DNA of 64,000 nt. Source: Kibdelosporangium persicum. GTDB taxonomy: Bacteria > Actinomycetota > Actinomycetes > Mycobacteriales > Pseudonocardiaceae. Under the pieces are notes generated by a model, which saw only the letters and a program-made list of their open reading frames with translations, had not been told where the DNA came from and made no database searches. The number at the start of each line of letters is the position of its first letter. Position 1 is the first letter of the stretch. The translations under genes and the position numbers were made by a program. Below, piece after piece: positions 39,351 to 47,641 of this stretch. The DNA is taken from NCBI RefSeq assembly GCF_013280595.1, contig NZ_JAAATY010000037.1, forward strand, positions 1 through 64,000. Reading direction: 5' to 3'.

Positions 39351-40733
39351 GTGTACAACTCTTCCGTGGACTCTGCGGATCCGGATCCCGTACCTGACGA
39401 CGCGCTCCTCCCACTGCCTCCGTTACCGGCCAAAATGGTCCGGAAGTTCGAGAAGGCTGCCAGGAAGCACCACGCACGGCTCACGGGCTTCTACTCCCAA
39501 GTGCGGGGACCAGCGACCTACTTTCACAACCAAGCGGTGACAGCACTCGAACGAATGGACGTACCTGACTCCCGCCGGTCACTGCTTCACCAGCGGTTGT
39601 CGCGCGCCGCCGTGGTGACTGCCGGTTGGCAGGTGATCCAGCGACGCTGGCGTGATGCCGTCTCGGGGTTCGCTCTGCTGGTCGCCGGACTCACCGCTCC
39701 CGCCGTGGCGATGCTCGTCGCCTGGCCGTTCGCGGCAATCGCCGACTGGCTACTTGTTTATGGCCTAGCTTTGTTGTCGCTGCTTGCCTTGTTGGTGTTC
39801 GAGCGTTGGAACTGGGGGCGGGGGGTAGCGTGGTGGGATCTCACCCCTGCGATCAACGACCGGTGGCCCGCGCAACGCGCGGTTCTCATGGTGCTGGCCC
39901 TCGTCGTCGTCCGGCTGCTCGGGTGGCGGAGCGGGTGGATCCCTCCCATCACCGTTGCGGTGGCCGCGTACACCTTCCTCCCCTGGATCCAGATGATCGT
40001 GCGCCGATTCACGCTGCCGCTGTCCGCTCATCTCCACCGGGTACGGGCACCGGCCTCGTGGCCCAACCTTCCAGCGGATTTGTTGCTGTGGCAACTGTTC
40101 CTCCTCGAGGTGCACGCCGAGCTGGTCAGCCGACCCGGCCGCCACAGCCTCGACACCGCCCGTTACCTTGCTTCCGTGGTGCGACCCTCAAGAGGGTTGT
40201 TCTTCGATCCCCCTGCCCTTACCCCGCTCGGGGCACGGCGGTGTCTGGCCCGGCAGTTGGAGGTCACGGCCCGGTGGTGTGAGACGGAATGGGTGGCCAG
40301 CGGCCGGCACCTCGTTCCCGACACGGCCTGCCTGGCGCCGTTGGCGGAACTGGGGCGGCGGGTGGCGGGAAGCCTCCGGTCCGTGCGCGACATGACTGTG
40401 CTCGACGACGGAGAGGCCATCGCGGGCGAGGCGACGACGAGGCTGCGAACACTCCTTATTGCCTGCGCCACAGGGAATCTCCAGACGGTCACCGCCAACG
40501 CTGAGTCGACCACGGCACCGCAGCGGGCACGACAGTTGATCGCCCGGTTCACGCCGTCGGCGCTTCTGCTTGCCGCGGCGGTGCTCGTGCCGGTGCTGCT
40601 CAAACTGACCGACACGCAGGCCACTCCGGTGCGGGTCGCGCTCATCCTCGCCGCGGTGCTGAGCCTTGTCCGTGCCGATCGGAGCACAACCGACCTCATC
40701 CTCCAGCAAACGCGACCGCGCGAGAAGAGCTGA
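39351..40733 (+). CDS. Membrane protein of unknown function
   Basis: The 460-residue open frame has an Asp/Pro-rich start, two adjacent hydrophobic helices near residues 105-145 (GFALLVAGLTAPAVAMLVAW, LLVYGLALLSLLALLVF), another pair near 180-215, a long soluble region (about 230-400) and a final hydrophobic pair (LLLAAAVLVPVLLKL, VRVALILAAVLSLV). I do not recognise the family. GTG 39351 has no ribosome site, and coding bias continues upstream in shifted frames, so the true N-terminus is probably near 39114. ATG 39435 is another possible start. It has no evident operon partner. Confidence 0.65.
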   Translation: MYNSSVDSADPDPVPDDALLPLPPLPAKMVRKFEKAARKHHARLTGFYSQVRGPATYFHNQAVTALERMDVPDSRRSLLHQRLSRAAVVTAGWQVIQRRWRDAVSGFALLVAGLTAPAVAMLVAWPFAAIADWLLVYGLALLSLLALLVFERWNWGRGVAWWDLTPAINDRWPAQRAVLMVLALVVVRLLGWRSGWIPPITVAVAAYTFLPWIQMIVRRFTLPLSAHLHRVRAPASWPNLPADLLLWQLFLLEVHAELVSRPGRHSLDTARYLASVVRPSRGLFFDPPALTPLGARRCLARQLEVTARWCETEWVASGRHLVPDTACLAPLAELGRRVAGSLRSVRDMTVLDDGEAIAGEATTRLRTLLIACATGNLQTVTANAESTTAPQRARQLIARFTPSALLLAAAVLVPVLLKLTDTQATPVRVALILAAVLSLVRADRSTTDLILQQTRPREKS

Positions 40734-40885
40734 TGACCCATGTGGGCCCTGCGCCGTCCGACGAAACGGCTCACTCGTCCGAGTGGTCCTGAGTGCGAGG
40801 AGCGGTGATTCGGCAGGGCCACCATGGTGATCTGCGTCCTTCCGTTCGATAACCCTCGTGAGCGCAATCGTTGAGAGGGGTCGAA

Positions 40886-42610
40886 ATGACGCGACCGAGG
40901 CGGTTCCTGGTCCTGCTGGCCGCGGCCTGGATCACCGTGTTCAGCACGAGTCTCCTGTCGCCCGTGGCCGTGGCCGCCGACCAGGCACAGCGACCCCAGC
41001 AGCGCGGGAAGGGGCCGCTGCGGCTGGAACTGGACGGCAACTCGCTGTCCTGGGACCAGTTGGCGGGCGTTCTCGACGCCGATGCCGTCGAGGTCAGGCT
41101 GGGTCTCAAGGCGCGCCAGGCCATGACCGACTCGCGCAACGGCGCGGTGGCCGCGGTGGAGGCCGGGCAACGGGTGTACGGCTGGAACCAGGCACTGGGA
41201 CCGTTGAAGGACGAGCCGCTCCAGGAGAAAGACCGGGTGGAGTTCCAGCGCCGTGTGTTGCGCTCGCACGCCGCCGGCGTCGGGCCCGCCCTTTCCGATC
41301 GGGTGGCCCGGCTGGCGTTGATCTTGCGGGCCAACACCATGGCTCGCGGGGCCATGGGGGTGCGGCCGGAGTTCGTAGACCGGATCACGGCGCTGGTCAA
41401 CGCGGGGGTGACGCCGGTGATGCCCGAGATCGGGTCGCTGGGCACCGGCGACCTGCAGCCGATGGCCGCGGCGGGCCTGGTGCTCACCGGTGAACCCGCG
41501 CCCGCCCGCTTCGAGGGCCGGGAGGCGCCGGCACCGGAGATTCTGGCCGCGGCGGGGCTGCCGCGGTCGTTCCAGCTCGAACAGGGCGAGGCGTTGCCCC
41601 TGATCAGCGGCGGCAGCGTGCTCACCGCGCGTTACGTCGACGCGGTCGTTCGGGGCGAGCGGCTGGTCGACGCCTATGACGCGGCCTTCGCCCTGTTCCT
41701 GGAGGCCACCAGGGCTGAACAGGGTGCGTTCGACCCCCGCACCCACGAAGAGCGGCGCATCCCGGCCGAGGTGGACGCCGCCCGGCGGACCAGGGCGCTG
41801 ATCTGCGGCACCGGCTGGATGACACCGGAGGGACGACGGCGACTGGGCGAGGAGAGCGCGCGCATCCAGGACGCGGTGTCCGTCCGGGCCAACCCGCACA
41901 TCGTGGGGGCGCTGCGGCAGACCTTGGCGGACGCGCGCGGCCACATCGAGCGGGAGGCCAACGCCTCCACGTCCAACCCGTTGGTCTTCCCCAAGGCCGG
42001 TGGCGGGTACGAGTTCGTCATGGGCGGCAACTGGGACGCGGCGCTGCTCGGGCACGAGATCGACGCGCTCAACGCCCAGGTGGCGGACCTCGGGGTGTTG
42101 TCGCAGGAGCTGTCGGGGCGGCTGCTGGCCGACAAGTGGAGCTACCACCTGCCCGCGAACCTCGCCGGCGGCCAGGTCGGCCTGAACTCCGGCATGGTGC
42201 AGGTGCAGACCGTCGCTGTCGCCCTGGTGCCCGAGATGCAGGTGCGGGCACTGCCCGCCGGGACGCTCTCCCGCCCGGCCAAGTTCGGCCAGGAGGACCA
42301 CAACACCATGGCCATGGCGTCGGTGCGGGGATTGCACGACAACCTGGACCGCCTGGAGACCGTGCTGGCCGTGCACGTGATGATGGCGGCCCAGGGCATC
42401 GACCTGATCAAGGACAAGATGACGGGCCTGCCGCTCGGTACGGGCACCTCCAGGGTGCACGCCGCGGTCCGGCGGCACGTCCCCGCGCTGGGTGACGACC
42501 GGTACATGACCCCGGACGTCGAGAAGTCGATCGCACTGGTCCGCAGCAGCGAACTCAGCCGGGTGGTGCACGCGGCGACCGCACCGGCCGACAACAAGTG
42601 CGCCGCCTGA
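40886..42610 (+). CDS. Secreted aromatic ammonia-lyase (HAL/PAL) homologue with altered MIO motif
   Basis: The 574-residue protein begins with a Sec signal (RRFLVLLAAAWITVFS to AVAADQA) and then follows the histidine/phenylalanine ammonia-lyase fold: VYGWNQALG at the usual active-site loop, LQEKDRVEFQRRVLRSHAAG, NASTSNPLVF, and GQEDHNTMA near the C-terminus. Active members build the MIO cofactor from Ala-Ser-Gly inside GSVGASGDL. Here residues 183-190 read GSLGTGDL, one residue short and without the Ser, and the active-site TGFG is QALG. Export is also unusual for this normally cytoplasmic family. It may be inactive as an ammonia lyase or act differently. ATG 40886 follows GAGAGGGG; an in-frame TTG at 40871 is less likely. 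Confidence 0.85.
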   Translation: MTRPRRFLVLLAAAWITVFSTSLLSPVAVAADQAQRPQQRGKGPLRLELDGNSLSWDQLAGVLDADAVEVRLGLKARQAMTDSRNGAVAAVEAGQRVYGWNQALGPLKDEPLQEKDRVEFQRRVLRSHAAGVGPALSDRVARLALILRANTMARGAMGVRPEFVDRITALVNAGVTPVMPEIGSLGTGDLQPMAAAGLVLTGEPAPARFEGREAPAPEILAAAGLPRSFQLEQGEALPLISGGSVLTARYVDAVVRGERLVDAYDAAFALFLEATRAEQGAFDPRTHEERRIPAEVDAARRTRALICGTGWMTPEGRRRLGEESARIQDAVSVRANPHIVGALRQTLADARGHIEREANASTSNPLVFPKAGGGYEFVMGGNWDAALLGHEIDALNAQVADLGVLSQELSGRLLADKWSYHLPANLAGGQVGLNSGMVQVQTVAVALVPEMQVRALPAGTLSRPAKFGQEDHNTMAMASVRGLHDNLDRLETVLAVHVMMAAQGIDLIKDKMTGLPLGTGTSRVHAAVRRHVPALGDDRYMTPDVEKSIALVRSSELSRVVHAATAPADNKCAA

Positions 42611-42733
42611 TCTCGTTGGGGTTCAATAACCTTGTCGTCGACATTGGACTAGACCATGGCCGCCGATCGGCGGTGTGGCGAAGTGCGGCCGGCGGGTCAC
42701 GATGTCCTCCAGTCTTCACCGTGGAGGGTGTCC

Positions 42734-42943
42734 ATGCGCCTTATCACCGCCGGTCTCATCGCCGGTGCCGTCATCGCGACCGCCGCCCCCGTGGCCCAGG
42801 CGACGAACTGGATCATTGTGGGGCCGTATCCGAGCAAGGAAACCTGCCAGCCCGACAAGGAGCGCACCAGCCAGGCTTTCCCGGCGTGGGGCTGCTATCA
42901 GGGCGAAGGAGGCGGCTGGTACTACCAGTACAACAGAGTCTGA
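42734..42943 (+). CDS. Small secreted protein, unknown function
   Basis: The 69-residue product has a clear signal peptide (MRLITAGLIAGAVIATAAPV then AQA) and a mature part of about 45 residues with two Cys (ETCQPDK, WGCYQGEG) that could form one disulfide, and an aromatic end (GGWYYQYNRV). ATG 42734 follows GGAGGG. It lies 123 bases after the secreted ammonia-lyase homologue on the same strand and may share its transcript. I do not recognise a named family. Confidence 0.7.
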   Translation: MRLITAGLIAGAVIATAAPVAQATNWIIVGPYPSKETCQPDKERTSQAFPAWGCYQGEGGGWYYQYNRV

Positions 42944-43112
42944 CCCGGTCGCGGATGCCCATCTCCAGGGCCGTGGTGCCCACGCTGTGCCGCCCGGCGA
43001 GCGGCACCGCGGCCTGCTCTCTCTCGAATGTTTCGCCGCGGATCGCCCGTATGACACGGTTTGTGGTGGCCGGTCCTATGTGGAGCACGGACGCTCCGCG
43101 CGCACAGCGGAT

Positions 43113-44126
43113 CTAGTACTCGATCACCAGCCGGGCACGGACGCGGTTGGCCAAGACGTCGGCGAAAGCCTCGTTGATCTGCTCCAGCTTCCGGGGCTCG
43201 GCCGTCACTGTCGTCCTTCCGGCAGCGTGCAGGGCGAACACCTCCGCGAGGTCCTGGCGGGTGCCGACGATCGAGCCGATCACCGAGATGCCCCGGGTCA
43301 CCGCGTCGAAGATCGGTACCGGAAGAACCCCGCCCGCCGGGATGCCGACGCAGACCAGCCGGCCACCGCGCCGGAGGGAACGGAGGGCATGTTCGTACGC
43401 GCTCGGCGCTGTGGCTAGCACGATCGCCACGTCGGCACCACCCTGTGCCTGGATGACCGCGGCCGGGTCGCCGGCGCTCGCGTCGACCAGTTGCTCCGCG
43501 CCCAGTTTCAGGGCGAGGTCCAGCTTGTCCGCTTCGATGTCGACGGCGGTGACGAATCCTCCCGCGTGCAGGGCGTACTGGATCGCCAGGTGGCCGAGGC
43601 CGCCGACGCCGAACACGGCGACGCGGTCGGCCGGACCGACCCGGCCGGCGCGCACGGCCTTGTAGCTGGTGACCCCGGCGCACGTCAGCGGCGCCGCTTC
43701 GATGGGCGGGACACCGTCGGGCACTGCGACGGCGTAGCGCGCGTCCACGACCGCGTATTCGGCGTAGCCGCCGTCGATCGAGTAACCGGTGTTCCGCTGT
43801 GACTCGCACAGCGTTTCCCAGCCGGAGACGCAGAATCCGCACTGCCCGCAGGCGGAGCCGAGCCACGGCAGCGCCACCCGCTGCCCGATCCGGCTCGTGG
43901 TCACGCCCGCGCCCACCCGTTCGACGATGCCGACGCCTTCGTGGCCCGGGATCCGCGGCAGCTCCGGCCGGATCGGCCAGTCGCCGTACGTGATGTGGAT
44001 GTCGGTGTGGCAGATCCCGCAGGCCTCCATGCGGACCAGGACCTGCTGTGAACCGGGCTCCGGGGTTGGCACCTCCCGCAGTTCGAGCGGGGTCGAGAAA
44101 TCGGTGATGACGGCGGCACGCATCAT
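43113..44126 (-). CDS. Zinc-dependent alcohol dehydrogenase (AdhP-like)
   Basis: This 337-residue medium-chain dehydrogenase has the catalytic-zinc site (ACGICHTDIH with Cys36, and GHEGVGIVERVG), four Cys of the structural zinc site (ACGQCGFCVSGWETLC) and the NAD-binding VFGVGGLGHLAIQYA. The GACGQCxxCxxGxExLC pattern and length are those of bacterial AdhP-type enzymes oxidising or reducing small alcohols and aldehydes with NAD(H). ATG ATG at 44126/44123 follows TGAGGAG; the second is better spaced. It stands alone, divergent from the MFS gene. Confidence 0.93.
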   Translation of the reverse strand: MMRAAVITDFSTPLELREVPTPEPGSQQVLVRMEACGICHTDIHITYGDWPIRPELPRIPGHEGVGIVERVGAGVTTSRIGQRVALPWLGSACGQCGFCVSGWETLCESQRNTGYSIDGGYAEYAVVDARYAVAVPDGVPPIEAAPLTCAGVTSYKAVRAGRVGPADRVAVFGVGGLGHLAIQYALHAGGFVTAVDIEADKLDLALKLGAEQLVDASAGDPAAVIQAQGGADVAIVLATAPSAYEHALRSLRRGGRLVCVGIPAGGVLPVPIFDAVTRGISVIGSIVGTRQDLAEVFALHAAGRTTVTAEPRKLEQINEAFADVLANRVRARLVIEY

Positions 44127-44671
44127 TGCTCCTCAGCAGACAGCCCAAATCACGATGGGACGACGATTGCCGATCCACGCCAACGCGGGCATAACGCCTC
44201 CCGGTCACAGCTCGGCGGGACTTGGTGCAAAGGTAAACCGTTCACGGCCGTGGCAATTCTCGTTCCCGCCGCCCGAGCGCGCGTCGGCCCGCGTCCGTCC
44301 TGCGGCGCGACCACGGAATTCGCCCGGGCGCACCTCGAAAACGCCGTTCCGCACGGCTCCACACTCTGCCCGGAAGACTGCGCTTCTCGGCACTTGAGGG
44401 CGAACCGTACTCGGGGGTAAATAGCCAGGTGGACTGAGCCGTCCAGGAAAACGGTGATCTGGAACTTCCCGTCGAAAGTGTCGGCACCTCGGAAAGCTCG
44501 ATCGTCAGATCGGTGCCGCCTGTCGGAAATTGTGATGCCAGTGGCCTATTTCGCGTTGTACACTGGCTTTCGCGAGTTACCGGCGACCTTGCGATCGTGA
44601 ACGGTAACGTCGGGTTCGGCGTTTGATCGGCTTGGTCGGAAATGTCCTGCTGAATCTTCACGAGGTGCGCG
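44127..44671. other. Gene-free region between divergent alcohol dehydrogenase and MFS genes
   Basis: I see no supportable gene in these 545 bases. The frames present lack coding bias and ribosome sites. The region should carry both promoters, but no pair of -35/-10 boxes stands out enough to call. Confidence 0.5.
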
Positions 44672-45898
44672 ATGCGTCCTTTTTCCGTGTCCCATGAGGA
44701 ACTCGGTGCTCGGCAGCGGCCAGGCCGTCGCGTGGCCGGTTGGCCCGCTGTCGCGCTCATCGGCGCGGCTTTCACCGTGGTGATGCTCGGCGCCACGCTG
44801 CCCACGCCACTGTATCCGCTTTACCAGGAGGCTTTCGCGTTCGGCGAACTGGGCACGACGCTGGTTTTCGCCGTGTACGCGGCTGGTGTCATCGCCGCAC
44901 TGGTGCTGGTCGGCGGCTGGTCGGACCAGGTCGGCAGACGGCCGATGCTGCGGGCGGGACTGGCGCTGTCCGGTCTTTCCGCCGTGTTTTTCCTTCTTGC
45001 CGACGCACCCGGCTGGCTGTTCGCCGGGCGGGTGCTGTCCGGGCTGTCGACGGGAATCTTCACCGGGACGGCGACGTCGGCGATCATGGACTTCGCCCCC
45101 GCGCACGGCAGGGGCCGGGCGAGCCTGGTCGCGGCCGCGGTGAACGCGGGCGGCCTCGGTGCCGGGCCGGTGCTGGCAGGGGTGCTCGCACAGTACGCGC
45201 CACTCCCGCTGTCCCTGTGTTTCATCGTCGACCTGGTGCTCGTCGCCCTGGCGGCGATCTGTGTCGAAGCTGTGCGAGAACCCGTGCGGCGCACCGGAAA
45301 ACCGAGTCTGCGCCCGCAGCGGATCGTCGTGCCGATCGAGGTCCGGCGGGTGTTCCTCCGCGCGGTGGTGGCCGGGTTCGCCGGGTTCGCGGTGCTGGGG
45401 TTGTTCACCGCGGTTTCGCCCGCGTTTCTCGGCACCGTGCTGCACAACACCGATCACGCGGTCACGGGTGTGGTGGTGTTGTCCGTGTTCGTCGCCTCGA
45501 TATTCGGCCAGGCCTGGTCTTCGGTCATCGGTACGCAGCGCGCCCTGACGATGGGATGCGCCGCTTTGGCCGTCGGCGCGATCCTCGTCGGAACGGGCTT
45601 GCTGGTCGCTTCGCTCGCGGTCCTCGTCCTGGGTGCGCTTGTCGCGGGAGCCGGGCAGGGCCTGAGTTTCCGGGCAGGGCTGGGGTCGGTGACCGAAATC
45701 TGCCCGCCTGACAAGCGCGGTGCGGTCACTTCCAGCTATTTCGTGGCTTTCTTCACCGGTATTTCGATTCCCGTGATCGGGGTCGGAGCCGCCGCGGAGG
45801 CTTTTGGTCTTGTTGTCGCCGGTACGGTGTTCGCGGCGGTTCTCGCGCTGTTCGCCGCTGTCGCATTACTGCTGACGGCTCGCGCCGGGCGACAGTAA
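44672..45898 (+). CDS. MFS transporter (drug/metabolite exporter type)
   Basis: The 408-residue protein has about 12 hydrophobic segments. The first is followed by the major facilitator motif A in GGWSDQVGRRPML (about residues 88-100); a long positively charged loop divides the two halves (near REPVRRTGKPSLRPQR). ATG 44672 follows GAGGTG. It converges on the AMP-ligase gene of the halogenation operon with only 9 bases between stops, so it might export that product, but it is not in the same transcript. The substrate is unknown. Confidence 0.9.
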   Translation: MRPFSVSHEELGARQRPGRRVAGWPAVALIGAAFTVVMLGATLPTPLYPLYQEAFAFGELGTTLVFAVYAAGVIAALVLVGGWSDQVGRRPMLRAGLALSGLSAVFFLLADAPGWLFAGRVLSGLSTGIFTGTATSAIMDFAPAHGRGRASLVAAAVNAGGLGAGPVLAGVLAQYAPLPLSLCFIVDLVLVALAAICVEAVREPVRRTGKPSLRPQRIVVPIEVRRVFLRAVVAGFAGFAVLGLFTAVSPAFLGTVLHNTDHAVTGVVVLSVFVASIFGQAWSSVIGTQRALTMGCAALAVGAILVGTGLLVASLAVLVLGALVAGAGQGLSFRAGLGSVTEICPPDKRGAVTSSYFVAFFTGISIPVIGVGAAAEAFGLVVAGTVFAAVLALFAAVALLLTARAGRQ

Positions 45899-45907
45899 GG
45901 CGGAACG

Positions 45908-47641
45908 TCAGCCGCTTGGCGTGTCCATTCGCCCGAGTCCCGGCGCGGCAGGCTCCGAACCAACCGAGCCCACCAGTTCGTCGAGAAGATATTCACGCGA
46001 GGTGTCGCCGGTCCGTTCCTCGGAGGCACGCAGTTCCGCCCGGCGGATCTTGCCGGAGGTCGTCTTCGGCAGCGCACCGAACTCCAGCCGACGGATCCAC
46101 TGGTGCGGCGCCAGGTGGTCCTGCGCGTGCCGCAGGATCGACCGCGCCGCCTCGGCAGAGGGCGGACATCCCGCCGCCAGCGTGACGAATGCCTTCGGGA
46201 TCACCAGGCCGATCGGATCGGGTGCGGGAACCACCGCCGCCTCCGCCACGTCAGCGTGCCGCAGCAGCACGCTTTCCAGCTCGAACGGGGAGATCCGGTA
46301 GTCGTAGGACTTGAACACGTCGTCGGAACGACCGACGTAGGTGAGGTAGCCGTCGTCATCCCGGCGGCCGATGTCCCCCGTGTGGTAGAGGCCGCCCGAG
46401 AACGTCCGTTCGTTCTTTTCCGGGTCGCCGAGGTAACCGGGCATCACCCCGACCGGCCGGTCGGTGAGGTCCACGCAGATCTCACCCTCGTCACCGGGCT
46501 CGCCGGTGAGTGGGTCCAGCAGCACGATCCGGTACCCGGGCAACGGTTTGCCCATCGAACCGGGCCGGACGGGGAGCCCCGGTGTGTTCCCGATCTGCGC
46601 GGTCGTCTCGCTCTGGCCGTAGCCGTCCCGGACGGTGAGTCCCCATGCGCGGCGGATCTGGTCGATCACCTCGGGGTTGAGCGGTTCGCCGACGCTGCCT
46701 GCTTCACGCAGCGCGACCGGGCGGCGCCGGAGATCCTGCTGTACCAGCATCCGCCACACGGTCGGTGGAGCGCAGAACGTGGTTGCCCGCTGGGTGATGA
46801 GTGCGTCGAGCACGTCTGACGCGCCCTTGACCCCGGCCTTGACCGTCAACAAGGTCGCCTCCGCGTTGAACGGTGCGAAGAAGCTGCTCCATGCGTGTTT
46901 GGCCCAGCCGGGCGCGGAGATGTTCAGGTGCAGGTCACCGGGCCGTACGCCGTTCCAGTACATGCTGGACAGATGTCCGACCGGGTAGCTGGTGTGCGTG
47001 TGCAGGGCCAGCTTCGGCCGCGACGTGGTCCCTGAGGTGAAGTACAGGAAGAGCGGATCGTCCGTGTGGGTGGTGCCGTCCGGAGTGAAGTCGGCCGGCT
47101 CGGCACAGGCGTCGACGTAAGGAGCCCACCCGGCGACCGGACCGCCGACACTGATCCGGGTCAGGTGGTCCGCGATCCCCGCGAAGCGGTCGGCCAGCAC
47201 GTCGACGGTGATGACGTGCGTGACACCGCCACGCTTGATGCGGTCGGCCAGATCGGCGGCGGAGATCGTCGTGTAGGTGGGGATGACGACCGCGCCGAGC
47301 TTCATCGCCGCCAGCAGGATCTCCCACGTCGCGAGTTGGTTGTCCAGCATGACCAGGACGCGGTTCCCGCGCGCCACCCCGCGGCCACGCAACCAGTTGG
47401 CCACCTGGCTGGACCGGTCGGACAGCTCCGCGTACGTCAACGACGCCACCGTGTGGCCGTGCACGATCCGCAGTGCTGGCCGGGAGTTGTGCTGCGCGAT
47501 GGGGTCGAACCAGTCGAGAGCCCAGTTGAACGTCTCGAACCGTGGCCACCGAAAACGGGTGTAGGCCTCGTCGTGGTCCTCGCGCAGCTCCAGCAACAGG
47601 TCCCGTGCCGCACGGAACCGCTCGGTGTTACCGGTGGCCAT
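45908..47641 (-). CDS. AMP-forming acyl-CoA synthetase / acid ligase
   Basis: This 577-residue adenylate-forming enzyme has the P-loop-like FLYFTSGTTSRPKLALH (about residues 180-196), VRDGYGQSETTAQIG (about 340-354), YHTGDIGRRDDDGYLTYVGR (about 420-439) and the C-terminal catalytic Lys segment ALPKTTSGKIRRAEL (about 530). It looks like the acetyl-CoA or benzoate-CoA ligase group and should activate a carboxylic acid as adenylate, then usually CoA thioester. It is the last gene of the halogenation operon; ATG 47641 follows CAGGAGG and lies inside the end of the upstream gene. With no PKS or NRPS nearby, the acid it activates may be the scaffold that is halogenated. Confidence 0.9.
   Translation of the reverse strand: MATGNTERFRAARDLLLELREDHDEAYTRFRWPRFETFNWALDWFDPIAQHNSRPALRIVHGHTVASLTYAELSDRSSQVANWLRGRGVARGNRVLVMLDNQLATWEILLAAMKLGAVVIPTYTTISAADLADRIKRGGVTHVITVDVLADRFAGIADHLTRISVGGPVAGWAPYVDACAEPADFTPDGTTHTDDPLFLYFTSGTTSRPKLALHTHTSYPVGHLSSMYWNGVRPGDLHLNISAPGWAKHAWSSFFAPFNAEATLLTVKAGVKGASDVLDALITQRATTFCAPPTVWRMLVQQDLRRRPVALREAGSVGEPLNPEVIDQIRRAWGLTVRDGYGQSETTAQIGNTPGLPVRPGSMGKPLPGYRIVLLDPLTGEPGDEGEICVDLTDRPVGVMPGYLGDPEKNERTFSGGLYHTGDIGRRDDDGYLTYVGRSDDVFKSYDYRISPFELESVLLRHADVAEAAVVPAPDPIGLVIPKAFVTLAAGCPPSAEAARSILRHAQDHLAPHQWIRRLEFGALPKTTSGKIRRAELRASEERTGDTSREYLLDELVGSVGSEPAAPGLGRMDTPSG

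Noticed and set aside
44127-44671. Possible regulator gene between alcohol dehydrogenase and MFS genes
   Set aside because: No frame shows an HTH, coding bias or ribosome site.
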